Assembly (NCBI GenBank): GCA_013400975.1
Contig: WBMZ01004659.1
Location: 62,001-126,000 of the forward strand
Origin: Atrichornis clamosus
Lineage: Eukaryota; Chordata; Aves; Passeriformes; Menuridae
DNA length: 64,000 bases
Direction of reading: 5' to 3'
Program-made: the position numbers and the translations under genes
The notes under the pieces: model-generated
What the model was told of the DNA's origin: nothing
Database searches by the model: none
Seen by the model: the letters and a program-made list of their open reading frames with translations, nothing else
Shown here: in pieces, positions 15,215 to 29,155 of the stretch
How the letters are laid out: the number at the start of each line of letters is the position of its first letter
Position numbering within the stretch: the stretch's first letter is position 1

Positions 15215-16075
15215 TTCCACTGGGGTGTGTCTGGGTCCAGTGTTATTCAGTACTTTTGCTCCTTACCCAAATGGCAGATAACAGAATATACTCATTTGAT
15301 TGAGAGCCAAATGAAGTCTGGTACATTGCCAGTACTTTGGAGGTCAAGAATAGGATTCCATATGCTTATGACAAACTGGAAATAAGAATGGAAAACTTCT
15401 GATATTTTTCAAGTTCTACAAGGGTGAGCACCACTCTTAGGAGTACAAAGATACAAAAGGTGGAATAGCTGAGGAAGGAGAAATTTGAACAGAAAAGAGT
15501 ATAGAAATGACAGCTGACCACAGACCAGATGTGAGTTAACAATGACATGCTGCTGCCAACACAGAATGTCATTCTGGAATGTGAATAACGGGCAAGTTTG
15601 CAGAGTAACCCTTTTGCTCTACCCAGCACTGATAAGGCTTTAGCTGGATTACTGTGGATAGATCACGGACCACACTTCAAGAAAACAATGGACTGGTCAG
15701 ACACAGTCCCAAACATAGCAATAAAAATGATAAAGTGATCTATAAAATATGAATTATGATAAAATATTGGAAAAGTGGGACATTTAGCCAAAAAGACTGA
15801 GGGAAGCTTTGATAACAGTCTTTCGGACATGTAGAAGGCTATTTTATGTGTCTACAGAAGTAACAGGATAAAATTAAAGAAAGATTCAGGTTACATCATC
15901 AGAAAAATTTGGTAACAAAAAGGCCATGAACAGCAGAAGAGTTTGACTGAGTTTTGTGCACCAGTATGGAATATTTCAAAGAAGGCTGACAACTGCCAGG
16001 AAGGACCCAAAAGTTGGTGGTTTTGCCTTGCATTAGGTGACTTTGTATTCCTTCCAACCCTATGATCCCATGGTT
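15215..16075 (+). mobile_element. Old CR1 LINE fragment (3' part of ORF2 and 3' end)
   Basis: The order of blocks follows the 3' portion of CR1-type LINEs. There is a GGTCCAGTGTTATTCA block near 15,235, then a GGAGGTCAAGAATAGG...GACAAACTGGAAA block near 15,340-15,382. Next comes a block around the ACCCAGCACTGAT...GGATTACTGTGG boundary near 15,624-15,658, then AAAAATGATAAA and GACTGAGGG blocks near 15,725 and 15,800. It ends with CCTTCCAACCCTATGAT near 16,050-16,065, the usual CR1 3' signature. Many substitutions and stops show it is dead and old. Boundaries are approximate because they rest on remembered family structure and not on an alignment. Confidence 0.75.
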
Positions 16076-19000
16076 TCTGTTTGCTCTTTATCCTGTTTAA
16101 TTCAAAGCACTAAAGGTCCTGACATACACCACAGTGTGAAATACATTTGATTCAATGAGCCCAGAATATGTTCCCGCTTATCAACCTCCTAATTTTACTT
16201 TCTGCTGAAGGCAAAAGACAAATTATTATTGTTCTCACTCAATCCAATCGTTTTAATGAAAGGTCAGCTTCTCAGGGATGATTTAGAAACTTGAAGGCTC
16301 CAGCCTGTGAGACATGAACACTGTGGTCCTTACTTAGATATAAAATGAAAGTTAAGAAGAACCAAGCACATCCTTGCTGTTTAAGGAAGTGTGTCAATAT
16401 TTGGCAGTTTATTCAGAAGGCTCATTATCTTATACAGAGAGACTGAGCTGTATGTATTTCATTCAGGCACAAAGAAAACAAAAAATTAAATCTTGAACAT
16501 TGGCATAAATATCTCCAAAACATTGTGTGTTGTTTAATTTACAATTTCAAATGACTGGTACAGCTCAAACTAAAAGGACAGAAATGATGCAAGTAACCAC
16601 AGGAACTAAGAAATGCCAACAACGGCATTAATCTTTCTATGGAAATATTCTAGAACCTCCATAGTAAAGTTGGAGTGTAGGGAAAAATGTACTAATTTTC
16701 TCAAAACCAGCCCAAGTTTTATATCAAATGTCCATCCACAGCTCGTTTGGAGCTATTATAGGGATTAGGTGAAAGGCATAAACTGTAATTACAAATTAAA
16801 CCATGCCAAGCTAACATGGGCATTGTTCAGGAAGTCATGCCAAATGACATCCCAAGCACAACATGTGGAGAGGGTATCTGCCAACAAGTTTAATTTGTGA
16901 GCAATTGCCTCAGTATTTTGTTTCACTGCAATAGTAACACTGTTTTTAAAAAAGTCAGTCAGTTACAGAAGGGCTGGCTGCAGTCCAGGTGTGAAACTGT
17001 GATAAAGAGGGCCATTAGTGAAAAATGCCAAGCTCTGAATTTCATGTCATTAATATTTATGACACAGAGTGAAGAATCTTATTTAAATGCCACTTTGTGT
17101 GTGGGTTGGGGTGGAGGATGAGAGGGATGCTAGGGAAGGAGAGTTATGGCATTTATGCTAAAGTGTCCAGGCATTTGACATGGAGTAAAGCCCTTGACAG
17201 ACACTGGGTAGCAATAATTAGTCTAATGTTTGGATAGTTACACTTTATCTGATCCCTGATTTTAAGGTATAAAATTCTAAAAATGACTGTTCTGTCAAGA
17301 TGCCAAGTGGAATGCATTTGGATGGGTATTTGGAAACCAAATATCATTTTTAAACATCATCTATTATTTTGGGCAAATTGCCTGAAGTGGACTGAACCTC
17401 AAATATTTATTTCATGCCAGCCTGCTCATCCTGAAATTATGCTGTGATTTCAGGCAGACAATATGTTTTGCTCAATGCAACGCAACAACTCCTTCCAGTG
17501 CCTGCTGAAGTCCTGAAGGAACTGAATTCCTCCCTTTGCAGAGAGTAGGAAAGAAACTTTGCTGCCAGAGAGTACTGCCCTACGCCCTTCCTGGGCCATG
17601 GGAGGTGGTGAGGCATTTTTACATCCAGGACTTTCATAAGCAATGGGGTTTGTGCACTACTAGATCTGGGTTCCTCCACAAAGAAGCACTTACTTGTACT
17701 GTACGTGTGACCTGTCCCGGGGTGACAATGCTCAGCACTTTGTCATACGGGTGCAGAGAGTCCCTTTCATATTTTTATACAGTTCACAAAAGGTTTGCAT
17801 GAACTACATAGCAACTTGTCGTCTCCCTGTTTTTAATGCAAGTTGTCTCCTTCTCTTGACATAAATAGTCTGGTTTATGTCATAACTTAATTCCTACAAA
17901 CTGCTGTGTTTTTTCAACTTACGTTGTTATGTCAAGAAATAAATGAAGTGCACTATACACATCATATTTTTCATGCAAGTGTCTGGCATGCATATTGCTT
18001 ACATAAAAATACAGCATTGTTTAAAAGAGAAAAATTTTGAGGGAACTGGCATAAGATATCCATTTTTTTAAAGCAACAATTCCTTGGAGACTAATTTTTT
18101 TCAAGTAATGGTATTTCATAGGTTAAAAAAAAAAATCTGCTGTTCAAAGAGCAGAGAATAAGTGAAATCAAAGTTACAATTTTATATAAAGGAATCCTCA
18201 TGTTTATAGCACTAAAATATCAAATGAAATACTATTGGAATTAACTGCTGAAAATTTACTTTAATATGTGCTAATAGAAACTTGGTTGAGTACTTTGTTA
18301 CCCAGGAAATGTATCACCTTTGAAGTCACTATCTCCTGTTTCTACTCAGAGAAGGCCAAACCTAAGGTTCAGCAGGAATCTAGGAACTTTTAAGGCAAGG
18401 ATGAATTAACCCATGTGGTATGTTTTCCTAAATTATTGCTTTGTAACTATATCCATCTAGAGTTAAGAATAGGTGACTATACTTAGCACTACACAATCAG
18501 CTCTGAAATAAGAAAGAGGTTGGTTTCTCATTGACTTTAAACTGATAGGTAATGACCATGGAGAAATCCTCCTAATGAGTTTTAATCCAATTCTCATTAG
18601 TGGGATATTCCCTTTTATACTGCTACAGTGGCTCTTTAAAGCTGACTGACTTTCATACATTTGCCAGCCTCATCTCAGGGTCCATAGTGATAAATTTAAA
18701 AATGCTTCTTGCCATTTCAAAAGAAACTTCATTTGAAGGAGAAAAAGCCCTGTTTGACAATCCTGGGAGGGTCATGTTCAAGGGACAGCATGGATCCGGG
18801 CTGGCTGGAGGGCTCTCCCAATGCTGCTACACTGCAGCAGTGTTCAGTTAAAGGGGAGGCTGCCCAGCATCTGGAACTGTTTAGCTTTTTACTGAGCATT
18901 TTCTACTGAGCACTAACATTATCTTATCTCCTTTCTACCTCTGTGCAATGTATATATGTGTGTTTCAACAAGGTTATTATTTAGTGGGGTTACTACATTC

Positions 19001-22000
19001 ACATAATTTCATCAAGTGAGTGACCACTTTAGACACAGTTCCTCGCTATTTATTGATTTCCTGAAAAGAGGGGAAGGTCTTTGACTTCAGGCCTAACAAG
19101 GGTGACTGGAGAAAGATCCCAAAGATGCCAGACACTGATGATCAGTACATCTCCAAAGCAAGAGTTTCGGTGAAGAGTTCAGCTAATAAGGTCCCTGACT
19201 TCTAAGAGTTGTGCACCTCTTGGGAGGTACTGGGACCCTCCAGCTGCCCTGGCCATTAACGAGAGCTGAGGGTGCTCAGTATTTTGCATAACCCAGCTAT
19301 AAATGCATTACACTTAACTGCACAGTCTCAGGGATAAGGGAACATCTGTCATCCAATAAAAGCAAACACCATCTGCTTTTGTATCACCATATTCCTACCA
19401 ACTTGAACAAATGGAGCTCAAGGGGCACTGGGCAGTGTTTAAGAAAAAAAAGTATTTAAACTTGTTACTTTGCCCTTTTGCACATTTTGAACAGCTATAA
19501 TGAAAGGCTATGCTCACAAAAGCTTTCATTAGAGTAAGTTGCTATTTGTGCTTTCTCTGCTATCATTTTGGAGTTATATCATTTTTCTCTAACCAGCTCA
19601 TGAAAACAATCCAAACTAGTTATGAAATAACTTACCTCCCATTACTCCTGACCTTAGCCAGTAGCCTACTTCTTTTTTCAAGATAATATCAGGAGACTTT
19701 CTTGATCTTTTCAGCTTCTCTCCAGAAGAATGGCTGATCCAGCCCTCTGCTTCTCTTTGCTGGTACTAAAACGAAAGAACTGCAAAGGCAGCACAGTATC
19801 AGGCAAAAAATCTTCTCTGGAAGATTAAAGCAGACCTCTGGAATTTTGCCAGAAGAAATTTACAGCTGAGTTGGTTTGAACACTTTGTACTGTTCATAAT
19901 TTATAGTGACTTCTTATTAATAATTTTAATGTCTGGAGGAAAATGAAATTATACTCTACTGCATTGTGGAGTCACATTTTAAAGATGTTCAAATTATCTG
20001 ACTAGATAATTGTTCCTCTTCTGGCTTTTGACTATTACTGTTCCTTCTGTTACTTGATTAAACAGATAGCAGAGCTTGTGTCCTGGTCTGAAGTAGGAAA
20101 TGGTTCTTTAGGAAGCTTTGGGAAATCTATCACTTCTCTCACTACTCCAATGTACTCTAAAGGCAGTTAATGATAACAATTGATGCTGTGCTTTCCAAAT
20201 TTAGCCCTTGAGGGATTGATGGGCTGAGTGTCCCCAGAAGAGTACTTGACTGGAAAATCAAACTTAGGGACTAGTGTAGAAAAGGATGCTCGAGTAGGCC
20301 AAATGAACCAAATATAAAGACAGCTCCGAGAACTAAGAGGAAATTAGTGGAGGACTAGAACAGCTCATGAAAATCTAGAGAGACAAAAGTATGTTTATTT
20401 GGAATCTTGGAATTCAAAGTCAATTTGTATCTAGTGTTTGGTTGAACGTTTTGGACAACATTTTACAATGTTTGTCATTTGCTATACAATTTGTACATTT
20501 TATTATAATTTATAGAAATAGTGTCTCTGTTTCCCTAAATATGTACACAGGCAAGTCCTGTAAGTACTTTTTGTACGTACTCAACCAGTTATATCCATGC
20601 ACAAATCCCTCAAGGAATGAAGTATTTTATTTGAAATGCCTTTAAACTCACAGATGAACTTTCAGCTTTAAAGCAACCAACATTTCTAAAGCCCCCAAAG
20701 TCTTCATCCACACAGCTGAGTTCTACACTTGCACCTCTGTTCTCATCACAAAAATGGAAAGAGACCTCTCAAGGTAATGTTTAATATTATTTGTGTCTCA
20801 CAATAGCACTTGAGAATTTGAATGACTGCTCCCACTGTATTTGGAACTGTGCAATATCTGTGATATGAGGCTGTCTTGTGGGTTTAGATTATTAGCTCCT
20901 ACCACACTGGGGGTAGGAGGAGAAATAAGCTCCAAGAAATGAAATGTTACAGCTCTATTGAATTCCAATCCAGCAAATTACACTACAGAACACATTAACT
21001 CTTGAATTATCATGAAAACTGCAGCAGCCTCTGAAGTGAGACTCAGGTACTTGTGTGCCATTGTTTAAAACTACCTTCTAAGTCACTAAAAGAAAGTTTT
21101 GTATCTCCTAGTAAGTTGAAAGAAAATAAGAATTTGTTAAAATTCCCCATGAGAACACCTGGAATAGCCTCCAGTACTTTGCTGCCACGTGAGCTAGCCT
21201 TCAAAGCCAGACACTGCAACATTTTCCTGGTTTTATCTGCACCACAAGCTGTAGTACAGCACTGACATAATTGAGCTAGTCCTGACCACTCTGCCTCAGC
21301 TGCTGAAAACAGGATCCTTATTAGTGCTGACATTAGTGCAAGCTTATTTATCTCACTCTCCCTCCGCTGTATTACTACCATGTTTCTCAGAATGTCTTCT
21401 CAGCCTTAAATTAAATTGCAAATTATAATGGAAATTAAATTGTTCTTTTTGTCTGGCTATCTTTGATTTCAAAAAGGCCATACTTCCCAAACAAACAGTA
21501 CCATAAGGCCTTGGAAAATAAGACATGGGGAGAAGACACTGGTCTTTTTTTAGCTGAAAATCAACTGGATGAAAAGGTTTCTGCCATAATCACACTTCTA
21601 TATTACCATTTCCTAACATTTTTTGACACAACTCACAGTTACGGCCTTAAAACAGGTATTTCAAAACAATCCGGGTTACCTTAATTATTACTAAGAGTAT
21701 TTTGATTTGTTGTTTTTGAGTTGTTTTCTCTAAATGAATGCTGTTTAGCATTAATTTGATGAATAGCTTTGTCATCAAATTTTAGGGATCAGTAATCTCT
21801 GCTGAAGAAAGGGTAAGTAATGATGAGAAACTTTAATTAATTTGCTCGGGGGGGCATTAACCTCATTGCTGTGGTTTGCTGGAGCCTGAGCAGAAACCCA
21901 GCTCAGCAGCCTCACTAAGGACTGGCTGACAAAAACAAGTCCTGCATCTGGGATGTGAAACAAGTCCGGAAAACGTCCTTCTTTACAATGCTGCATGTAA

Positions 22001-23379
22001 TACAGCCTCTTCCCTTGGATAATTTCCGATCATTAACCATTTCATTAGTATTGAATGCTTCAGTGCCTGTGAGAGCCCACCAGCACTCTCCACTGCTGCA
22101 CAGCCACCACGATATACCATGTATTTAATTGGGTGCTGAGGCTGTGCCACATGGACATTCGAAGCGTTTTCTCCTAAATCCAAAATTTTCACTGAAAACT
22201 TTTTTTTGTTAAGTTCCTGGAAAGAATTATAGGGTGTTTTTTATCCTTTGAATAGAAGACAAGTTCCAAAGTGACAATTTCCTTCTTGCAGTGGTAAAAG
22301 GAACTTGAACTTCCCCTAATAACTGAGTACTTTATGGCAGTTGCAAAAAATTTCAAGATACAGGTATAGATATAGATATGAGCTTTTTCAGTCTGGTTGG
22401 ATAAAGACTTAAGGAGTCTTTCAGAGATCACATGCAGTAGGTGTCTACTCACTGGTGATGAAATAACAGCATCTCTTCTCCTGCTGTTTATAACTGACAC
22501 AGAGTAAACCTCTTTCTTTCTTTCTCTGATGGCCCTTATATTCTTTTACACGTAAATTACAAAAGGAAACAAAATTCTTTCCTGTACAAGCCATAGGTGG
22601 ATGATAGACTTTTAAATGTCCCTGCTGGGGATGTCAAAGTGGACAGTGCAATCCTTCTTACTTCAGCAATAGGAATAAATCCTAGTTTTCTGATTCATAG
22701 ATGATCTCTTAGAAAAGATAAATTGGCGATTTTCTCCACTTCAGTCACTGACATATTTGCATACATCAAATGAAAACACATTGAAAAATAATGATTCAAA
22801 ATAAGTGATTAGTGTTCTAGTGTAGAAGGCAAGCAAAATAAAACCTGTGACAAAGTAGATCCCACATATTTATAGTGCAGCTTCTCACCAAATTCCATAG
22901 GATGACATTGGCAGGCTGGTGTTTCAAATTCATGTTCATTACGCTACTCCATATGGGATTCTGAATATTTATTGTGAATTAACAACATTTTTTCAGTAAT
23001 AAATTAATAACTAGTTATAACAAATAACCACTTATAATAAAAATAATTCTAATTTGTGATGGGTAGAAATGGAGGTAAGGAATTCTGACTCTTTGTTATA
23101 ACAAGTCAGTAAAATTAGCCAGTTAGACAAAAATGGCAGAAGATCAGAAGGAACTAAGCCCCTACTTGCATACAGGAAGAAATTGCACTGCTGGAAGCCC
23201 TGCTCATGAAGCTGAGAGCTTGAGCCACTACAGTACTCAGGTTTTTTCTCTGGTGCACAGCTCCAGCTTTCCAGCCATCTTTCCACAGGTATTTTATTTC
23301 TGGTCTGTGCACTGCAGCCATATTAATTGGTTGGTGAGGTGGAAATTCTTGTTTTCCAAGAAGTAGCCAATTCAAACAA

Positions 23380-23700
23380 AGGAGCAAGCTGAGCGAGGCT
23401 GGAGCACTTCTGGCCCACGCTAAGCCCCTCACACCACATCCCCCTGCTGTGCCTGATCATCCTTCCCGCTATCCTGGCAGCACAAGTGTCTGGACAGAGC
23501 TGACAGCTAGGTCCCACCACAGCCAGCCTGTGCCCCCTGCACACTCCCTCCTCCCAGAAGCGCCCGGCAGAGCACCCTCTGTCTCTGGGAGCAGCACTGG
23601 CAGCTGTGGAGATGGAGGGAGAAGCACTTGCTTGGGGCAGCCCAGCTGCCCCTCTGTGATGGCAGGGCATGTGCACGCCTCTATCAGAAGGTGACAGCCA
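23380..23700. other. GC-rich patch in AT-rich intergenic DNA
   Basis: About 320 bp rich in C and G, with runs of CCCTC, CAGC and GGGAG, flanked by AT-rich DNA. CpG is present but sparse compared with the PDE5A promoter region. Overlapping frames of 81-147 codons exist on both strands, as expected where stop codons are rare, and none resembles a known protein. It could be an old GC-rich insertion, an exon of a non-coding transcript or a regulatory element. Confidence 0.4.
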
Positions 23701-26700
23701 CAAAATGTCAAAGGCTGTTTTTCCTCTCCGAATCCACTGTTGTTTTTTCTCAAAACATGAGTCCATCTGCGTCTTCCCAAGCTATGAATGTGTGGTGACA
23801 TCTGCGTCACTTTGAAAAAAGCAAGTGTGTGTTTGCTTCTCACAGGAAGTGGGAATTGCCAAGAAATCATTGTCAAGACCCTTTGTTGGTTTTTTCCTTT
23901 TTATACCTGTTATTTCTGAGTAAAAATGACCTGAATCTCCTACCCTTACCAATGCAAATCTGATTTAAGCTCACAGAGTTATGGAGAATAAGGTTCTTGA
24001 TTCCAGAGGATATCTCTTTACTTCATTTGATCACACAGATAACCTATATCTACACTGAGCTCTCACTGACATTGCTGGACTTCCTGTCTGGTAGCAAAGT
24101 TCATAGGGCTGATCTGGCTCATACACTCTGTTAGTCACTCAGAGATATTGAGACTAATGGACAGCTTTAAGTATTCCCATGACAGCACTGGAGACAGGGA
24201 CAAGACCGTTTCTGTAAACTGTTGTGGGACAGAAGCAGTAAATATGTTATTTTAGAAAAAGCAGAAGCTGGTGGTTTAAGAAAAAATAGTAACAGCTTTT
24301 AAAGCAAAATTGCCAAGGTGAAATAACACATTACTATCATTCAGATTTGGTGCTTCCTTACAGTTTGGATAGAAATACCACTGCAGGTGCAAATCTCCCA
24401 AAGAGGACAAAATGTCATCACCAATAAGCTTCTACTTTGTACTACAGTGGCATAAATACAAATAAACCCTGGTGAAAAGAGTCACTCAAAACATACAGTA
24501 CAGGGTAGAGAGCAGAATTTGACCCACTGCATAAAGTGACTGTGCTTCTCAAATTCAATTAGTTTTGCTGTAATTATGAGAATATGATGGTGAAGGGGAC
24601 AGCAAAGATGTATCCAGATATCACTGCAGCCATTTCTGATCCTGAGCCTGTGATGTTTCTACTGTATTCTGCACTTGGTGGGGTTACTGACAGGCACCAA
24701 TCTATGCATCATATCCTGTCCTTATCTCAGAAATATCAAACAATGAGCCACTCCTTGCCATAAAAATACCTGTTTTTCACAATTCCACCTTCTTGCACCA
24801 TTATAATTAATTTATTTCAAGGCAGTTAATAAGTACGAAACATTTTGTTTCAACTCTGCAAAAGATGTGGGATTTTCCTGAGGAAAACCAAGCCACACAA
24901 TGACAACAAAGTTGATTAAAAACACAAGAGCTACAATGCAATGCAGTTTATGACTTACCCCTTCTGTGGCAGGAGGGACGTTATTTTGATAGTAGGGATG
25001 ATAAATTATGGAAAGAAATTAAAATCTTTTATCCAAACCTTTCTGAAGTATTCTTAAAAAAACGCCATGAGTTCTTCATTAATTTCTCTTTTTCTTTGGA
25101 GATTGCATTTGTAAATTGCAGCTCATCCTTAACTAATAAAAGTTTACTTACACACAAGGGACCTGTAGCATGAAACGTTCAAAATGACGAGATGAGAATA
25201 AAAAAGCAAACAAAATTTAAACATTTTGGCTTCTCCAGACCAAATTATCTTTTCAATCACATATTTAAAATCTCCTTTACACTCCCCAAGTAAGAACTTC
25301 TGGCTCGATAACCACAAATACCGACTTATGGGAATAAAGTACAATTTCATAAATATTGGTATTTATCTGCAGAAGCTTCCTGATTAGTAAGCAAAGTCAC
25401 AGGCTTATTTATCCAATGAAAATCTATAAAATCTTAGCTAGCAGTAGCATTATGCAGTGAGTTGGTATTAATATGAGACATCTATCTGGTTGAAAGAAAT
25501 CATCTTTCTATAGGAGTATTCTTGGTTCACAAGACGTCTGCTACATTACCAAAGCACTAAAATCACATTACCAAAGTCCTAGAAAGTTAGGGGAAGAGAT
25601 AGATTTCCTCTGAGGGAGTCCTATCTCTGGGCACTAGTAGCTTTTTCTTCCAGACAGGATTATCCTGTGGAAGTTGTATGAACTTTCATTGAAGGCCACA
25701 ATTTTTGGTTCAGAGTGGCTCAGACTGTTCTGAGCTGCAGGTATTTTGAAAAGAAAATTAAGTTTCCATGCAAGGTTAAAAATATTCCCTGAGCCCTCTC
25801 CCACATCAGACTGCAGGAGCTGGAAACTACTATGCTATCAATACAGTCAGTATATTTTTCAGGAGCAAAATACAAACATTGAGTTAGAACACTTAATATA
25901 AGTTTGCTAAGTACTTTTGCTTCCTTTCTTGGTCATGGTTATGAGAGTGTTTGTTTAAATGAGGAGGAAAATGAATAGATTCGCCAGACTTCCCTCCATT
26001 GCCAGCAATTACAGCACTCACTTTGCCTAACATGTAGTGAAAAGGGAAAAATTAGATTCTCTTGTTAAAATACTTGTTGTCTGTCACTAGTTTGTTTTTC
26101 ACTTTTCCTATAAATGCATATTTAGGGCCACTTCAGTTTCTGCTGACTTCTGCAGGGACTTAGAGAAATGTCTTTGGTCTGAAGTCTGCACTCTCATGTT
26201 CTGGCATGAATCCCAAGCTTTCCTACCACTCTGACAGCATTGCTGAGGAGGACTGGGAACACGGCAGCGTGCTGTGGAACTGTCCCTAGGGTGACAGCTT
26301 TTAATGGAAGGGTTAGTCAACCACAGCAAATGTGTAGTGTTGAGAAGGAGAGAAGGATGCCACTCCAGACTCCCACTTTTACTGGGCTGCTGAGCTGCCT
26401 GGAAGCGGCAATGGGATAGGGAATCAGAGGCTGCAGAGCAGCAGGGCGTAGCAAATGAGTTAAACCACAACTAGTAGGAGAACACACACTTGAGCACACA
26501 GCATGTATGTGCTGTCTCAAGCTTCCCTGTCTCCATGAAGGCTTCCAGCCTGTCGGAACTGAGCCCACTGCCCATCTGGAGGTGGTTTGGCAGCGTGAGG
26601 GAGAAGTGAGGGGTTTATTCCAGTCACCTTCCAGCAGACTGTGTTAACATCAGAAAGTCATAACTACTTCCACTATTGGCAAACTGTAGGGATCTGCAGG

Positions 26701-29140
26701 GACCAGCAGGAGCTGCGGGATGTGAACAGGCAGAGAGGACAAGGATTTAAAAGCCCTGGCCAGGCACATTAAAAGGCTCTTTGAAGAGTGAGCTGTGCAC
26801 CATGCTCTGTGGATAAGGAACTTGGCCCTCGCATGGATAGATCAATGCCTTTCAAAGCACATCAAAACTCTTACATGCAAATTAAAAAGCTTCTTTCCTT
26901 AACTTCTGGAATATATAACTTTTAAGAAGGAATTCCAATGCAATGTGCACATATCATTTCCTACCAGATTCACAGAGATAGACTTTACAGAGATAAAGAC
27001 AACAATATTAACTATGCATTAACTTCATATTTCTTTTCAATGAATTTCTGTCTCATCCCCGTGTGTCAAACATCTGTGAACAATTCTGCAAAACTCTGGA
27101 ACCTGGCTAGGAACTACCAGGCATAAGGGAAAGCATCTGTGCTCTGGATAGAACAGCTGTATAAATGGTTCTGCTCGTCTGCCTGCAGACCACATGCCAT
27201 GCCAGCTGTTTGACAGGATGAATTGGAAGGCAGATTGATGAGAGGCTCTCTGAGAGAGGCCACAGCACACTCCAAAGCCAGTTTTTTCCATTCACTCCCC
27301 TGCTCTTATGTACTGCTCATATTGCTTCAGTTATTTAACTTCTTTAATCTGATAAACATTAATAAAGCAGCAAGTTCTCCTCCCAGCATTGAATTTTTTA
27401 ATCATTTCTTTAGGCAGCAAGCAGCAAGCTTACAGTCTGCTCCTTTGCCAGGGTCAGACAGATCAGATTACACAGCCACCTTTCTGCATTAGCACCCAGG
27501 GATTTATGGAGAAAGTTTCTATTGTACTTTGTAGTCGGTGAAAATCAACAACACCAGCAGCACAACCAGCTTTCTTGTAATGCCCTGTTCTGAAGGGAAC
27601 ATTGTTGTTGATTACTCAAATGCTTTTACCTTTAATGGTTTTCTTTATTTGCTTCATTTCATTGTGTTGTGCTTAGCTCACTGACTAATCTGCTCCGCTA
27701 AGGAATGAAGTATCAGTTGTATTTTTATCATTTTTGGAATAAAAACAGATTAAGTTGAATTTAAATGACCCATTTTTCCAGCAAGGAAGAACATAAATAT
27801 TAAGAAAGCTTTTCTCAACATTTTGAAGGCCTTTTCTACTCTATTTACAGCTTTTTTTTATTTGAACTTCATGAACATTTGTGTGAGCAAAACTGGTTTG
27901 GCATGAACTGTACACAGAGAGAATTTCGAGCCTCTAACAGAGATTCACTATCTTCGAATTAGATTCTTGATTAAATAAACCACATTTTGACAGCCTTAGA
28001 GTTGCCTTTTAAAGGTCAAGACATTCAGCCAGAGAACAGAAACACTCTGTACAAAACACAAAGGCCTGGTCCATGTCCCAAGGACCTTTGCTAAGCAGCG
28101 CAGATCTGTGAGCAGAACACAGCGAGATCAAAAGGGGAGCAACAAACCAGAACCAGCAGCGTGCGTGGTCAGATGATGATGGCTTTCTGTTGCTATTGAC
28201 TCCTGTTTCTAAGTGCTACAAAAGAAGAGTTTTCTGAGGGAGGTGTGAATAGGAGAGGATATTTGGCTTTTGCACTAGAGTGTAAGGTATTTTCAAGCAT
28301 TGGTGATGATAAGAGCAAGAATTAAATGGAACATGGTGAAAATGTGGTGACAACACTGGAGATACCAGAAAAGAACTTTACTGTTCATCTGGAAGCTGGG
28401 AGGGTATTTATAGAGTGACGGTCAATATGCAGAGGGACATTCAAATAGATTGCTTTCAAAAAGAAACTAAAACTAGGAGGGCAAAGTTAGGCAGAGTAAG
28501 AAAGTTGGCTGTCTCCACACTGTTTTTTCAAGTAGTGGGTAAGATGTGTAAGCTCAATGTTAGCACAGAGAAAGGAGTAAGAGAACAGACAGAGTCCAGC
28601 CTGAAGTAGGAGAGCTGTTTGCTCTGGGAACATCAGAATAAATCCAGCTGCATTTTTCTATTTGTATTTTGTGGCTGCCAGGTTTTTAAGTGAATCCTAC
28701 TAACACTGCAGGCAGCAAAGAGCCCGTGCAGGAGACTCCTTGCTGTCTAACACCTACGTGGGACTGTACGGAGCTCCAGCTGAAGCTCCAGCATCAGCAG
28801 GACGTAGAGTTCTCTGCTGCCTGGGGACTGACCCCTCCTGAGATGGTCACTGACACCCTGGCTCTCAATGAGGGCATGAAAGCTGTATCTCTTTTCAACA
28901 GGGCTCTTATTTTTTTGAGATGTTCACAGTGTTTTATCTTTATCTTTCCAGTAGATGTGCCTGATGCTGGCTAGTGAATTTGAAGGGCCATGGAGTTGCA
29001 GGATATTCAAACACACAGATAAACACACAAACTTCCTTTTTTTTTATATCTTAATTTGTAGTAAGAGCTTCAGAAATTATTTTATATTACTATTAATGAG
29101 CATAACTCTTCTGAAACAGCAAGGATTCTGGGGCATTTGG

Positions 29141-29155
29141 AAAAAAAAAAAAAAA
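29141..29155. repeat. Poly(A) run of 15
   Basis: Fifteen consecutive A followed by GGAAGAAAG. There is no obvious retroposed body or target-site duplication around it. Confidence 0.9.

Noticed and set aside
23323..23766. 147-codon minus-strand frame in the GC-rich patch
   Set aside because: Other frames overlap it on both strands, there is no recognisable domain, and composition explains the lack of stops.
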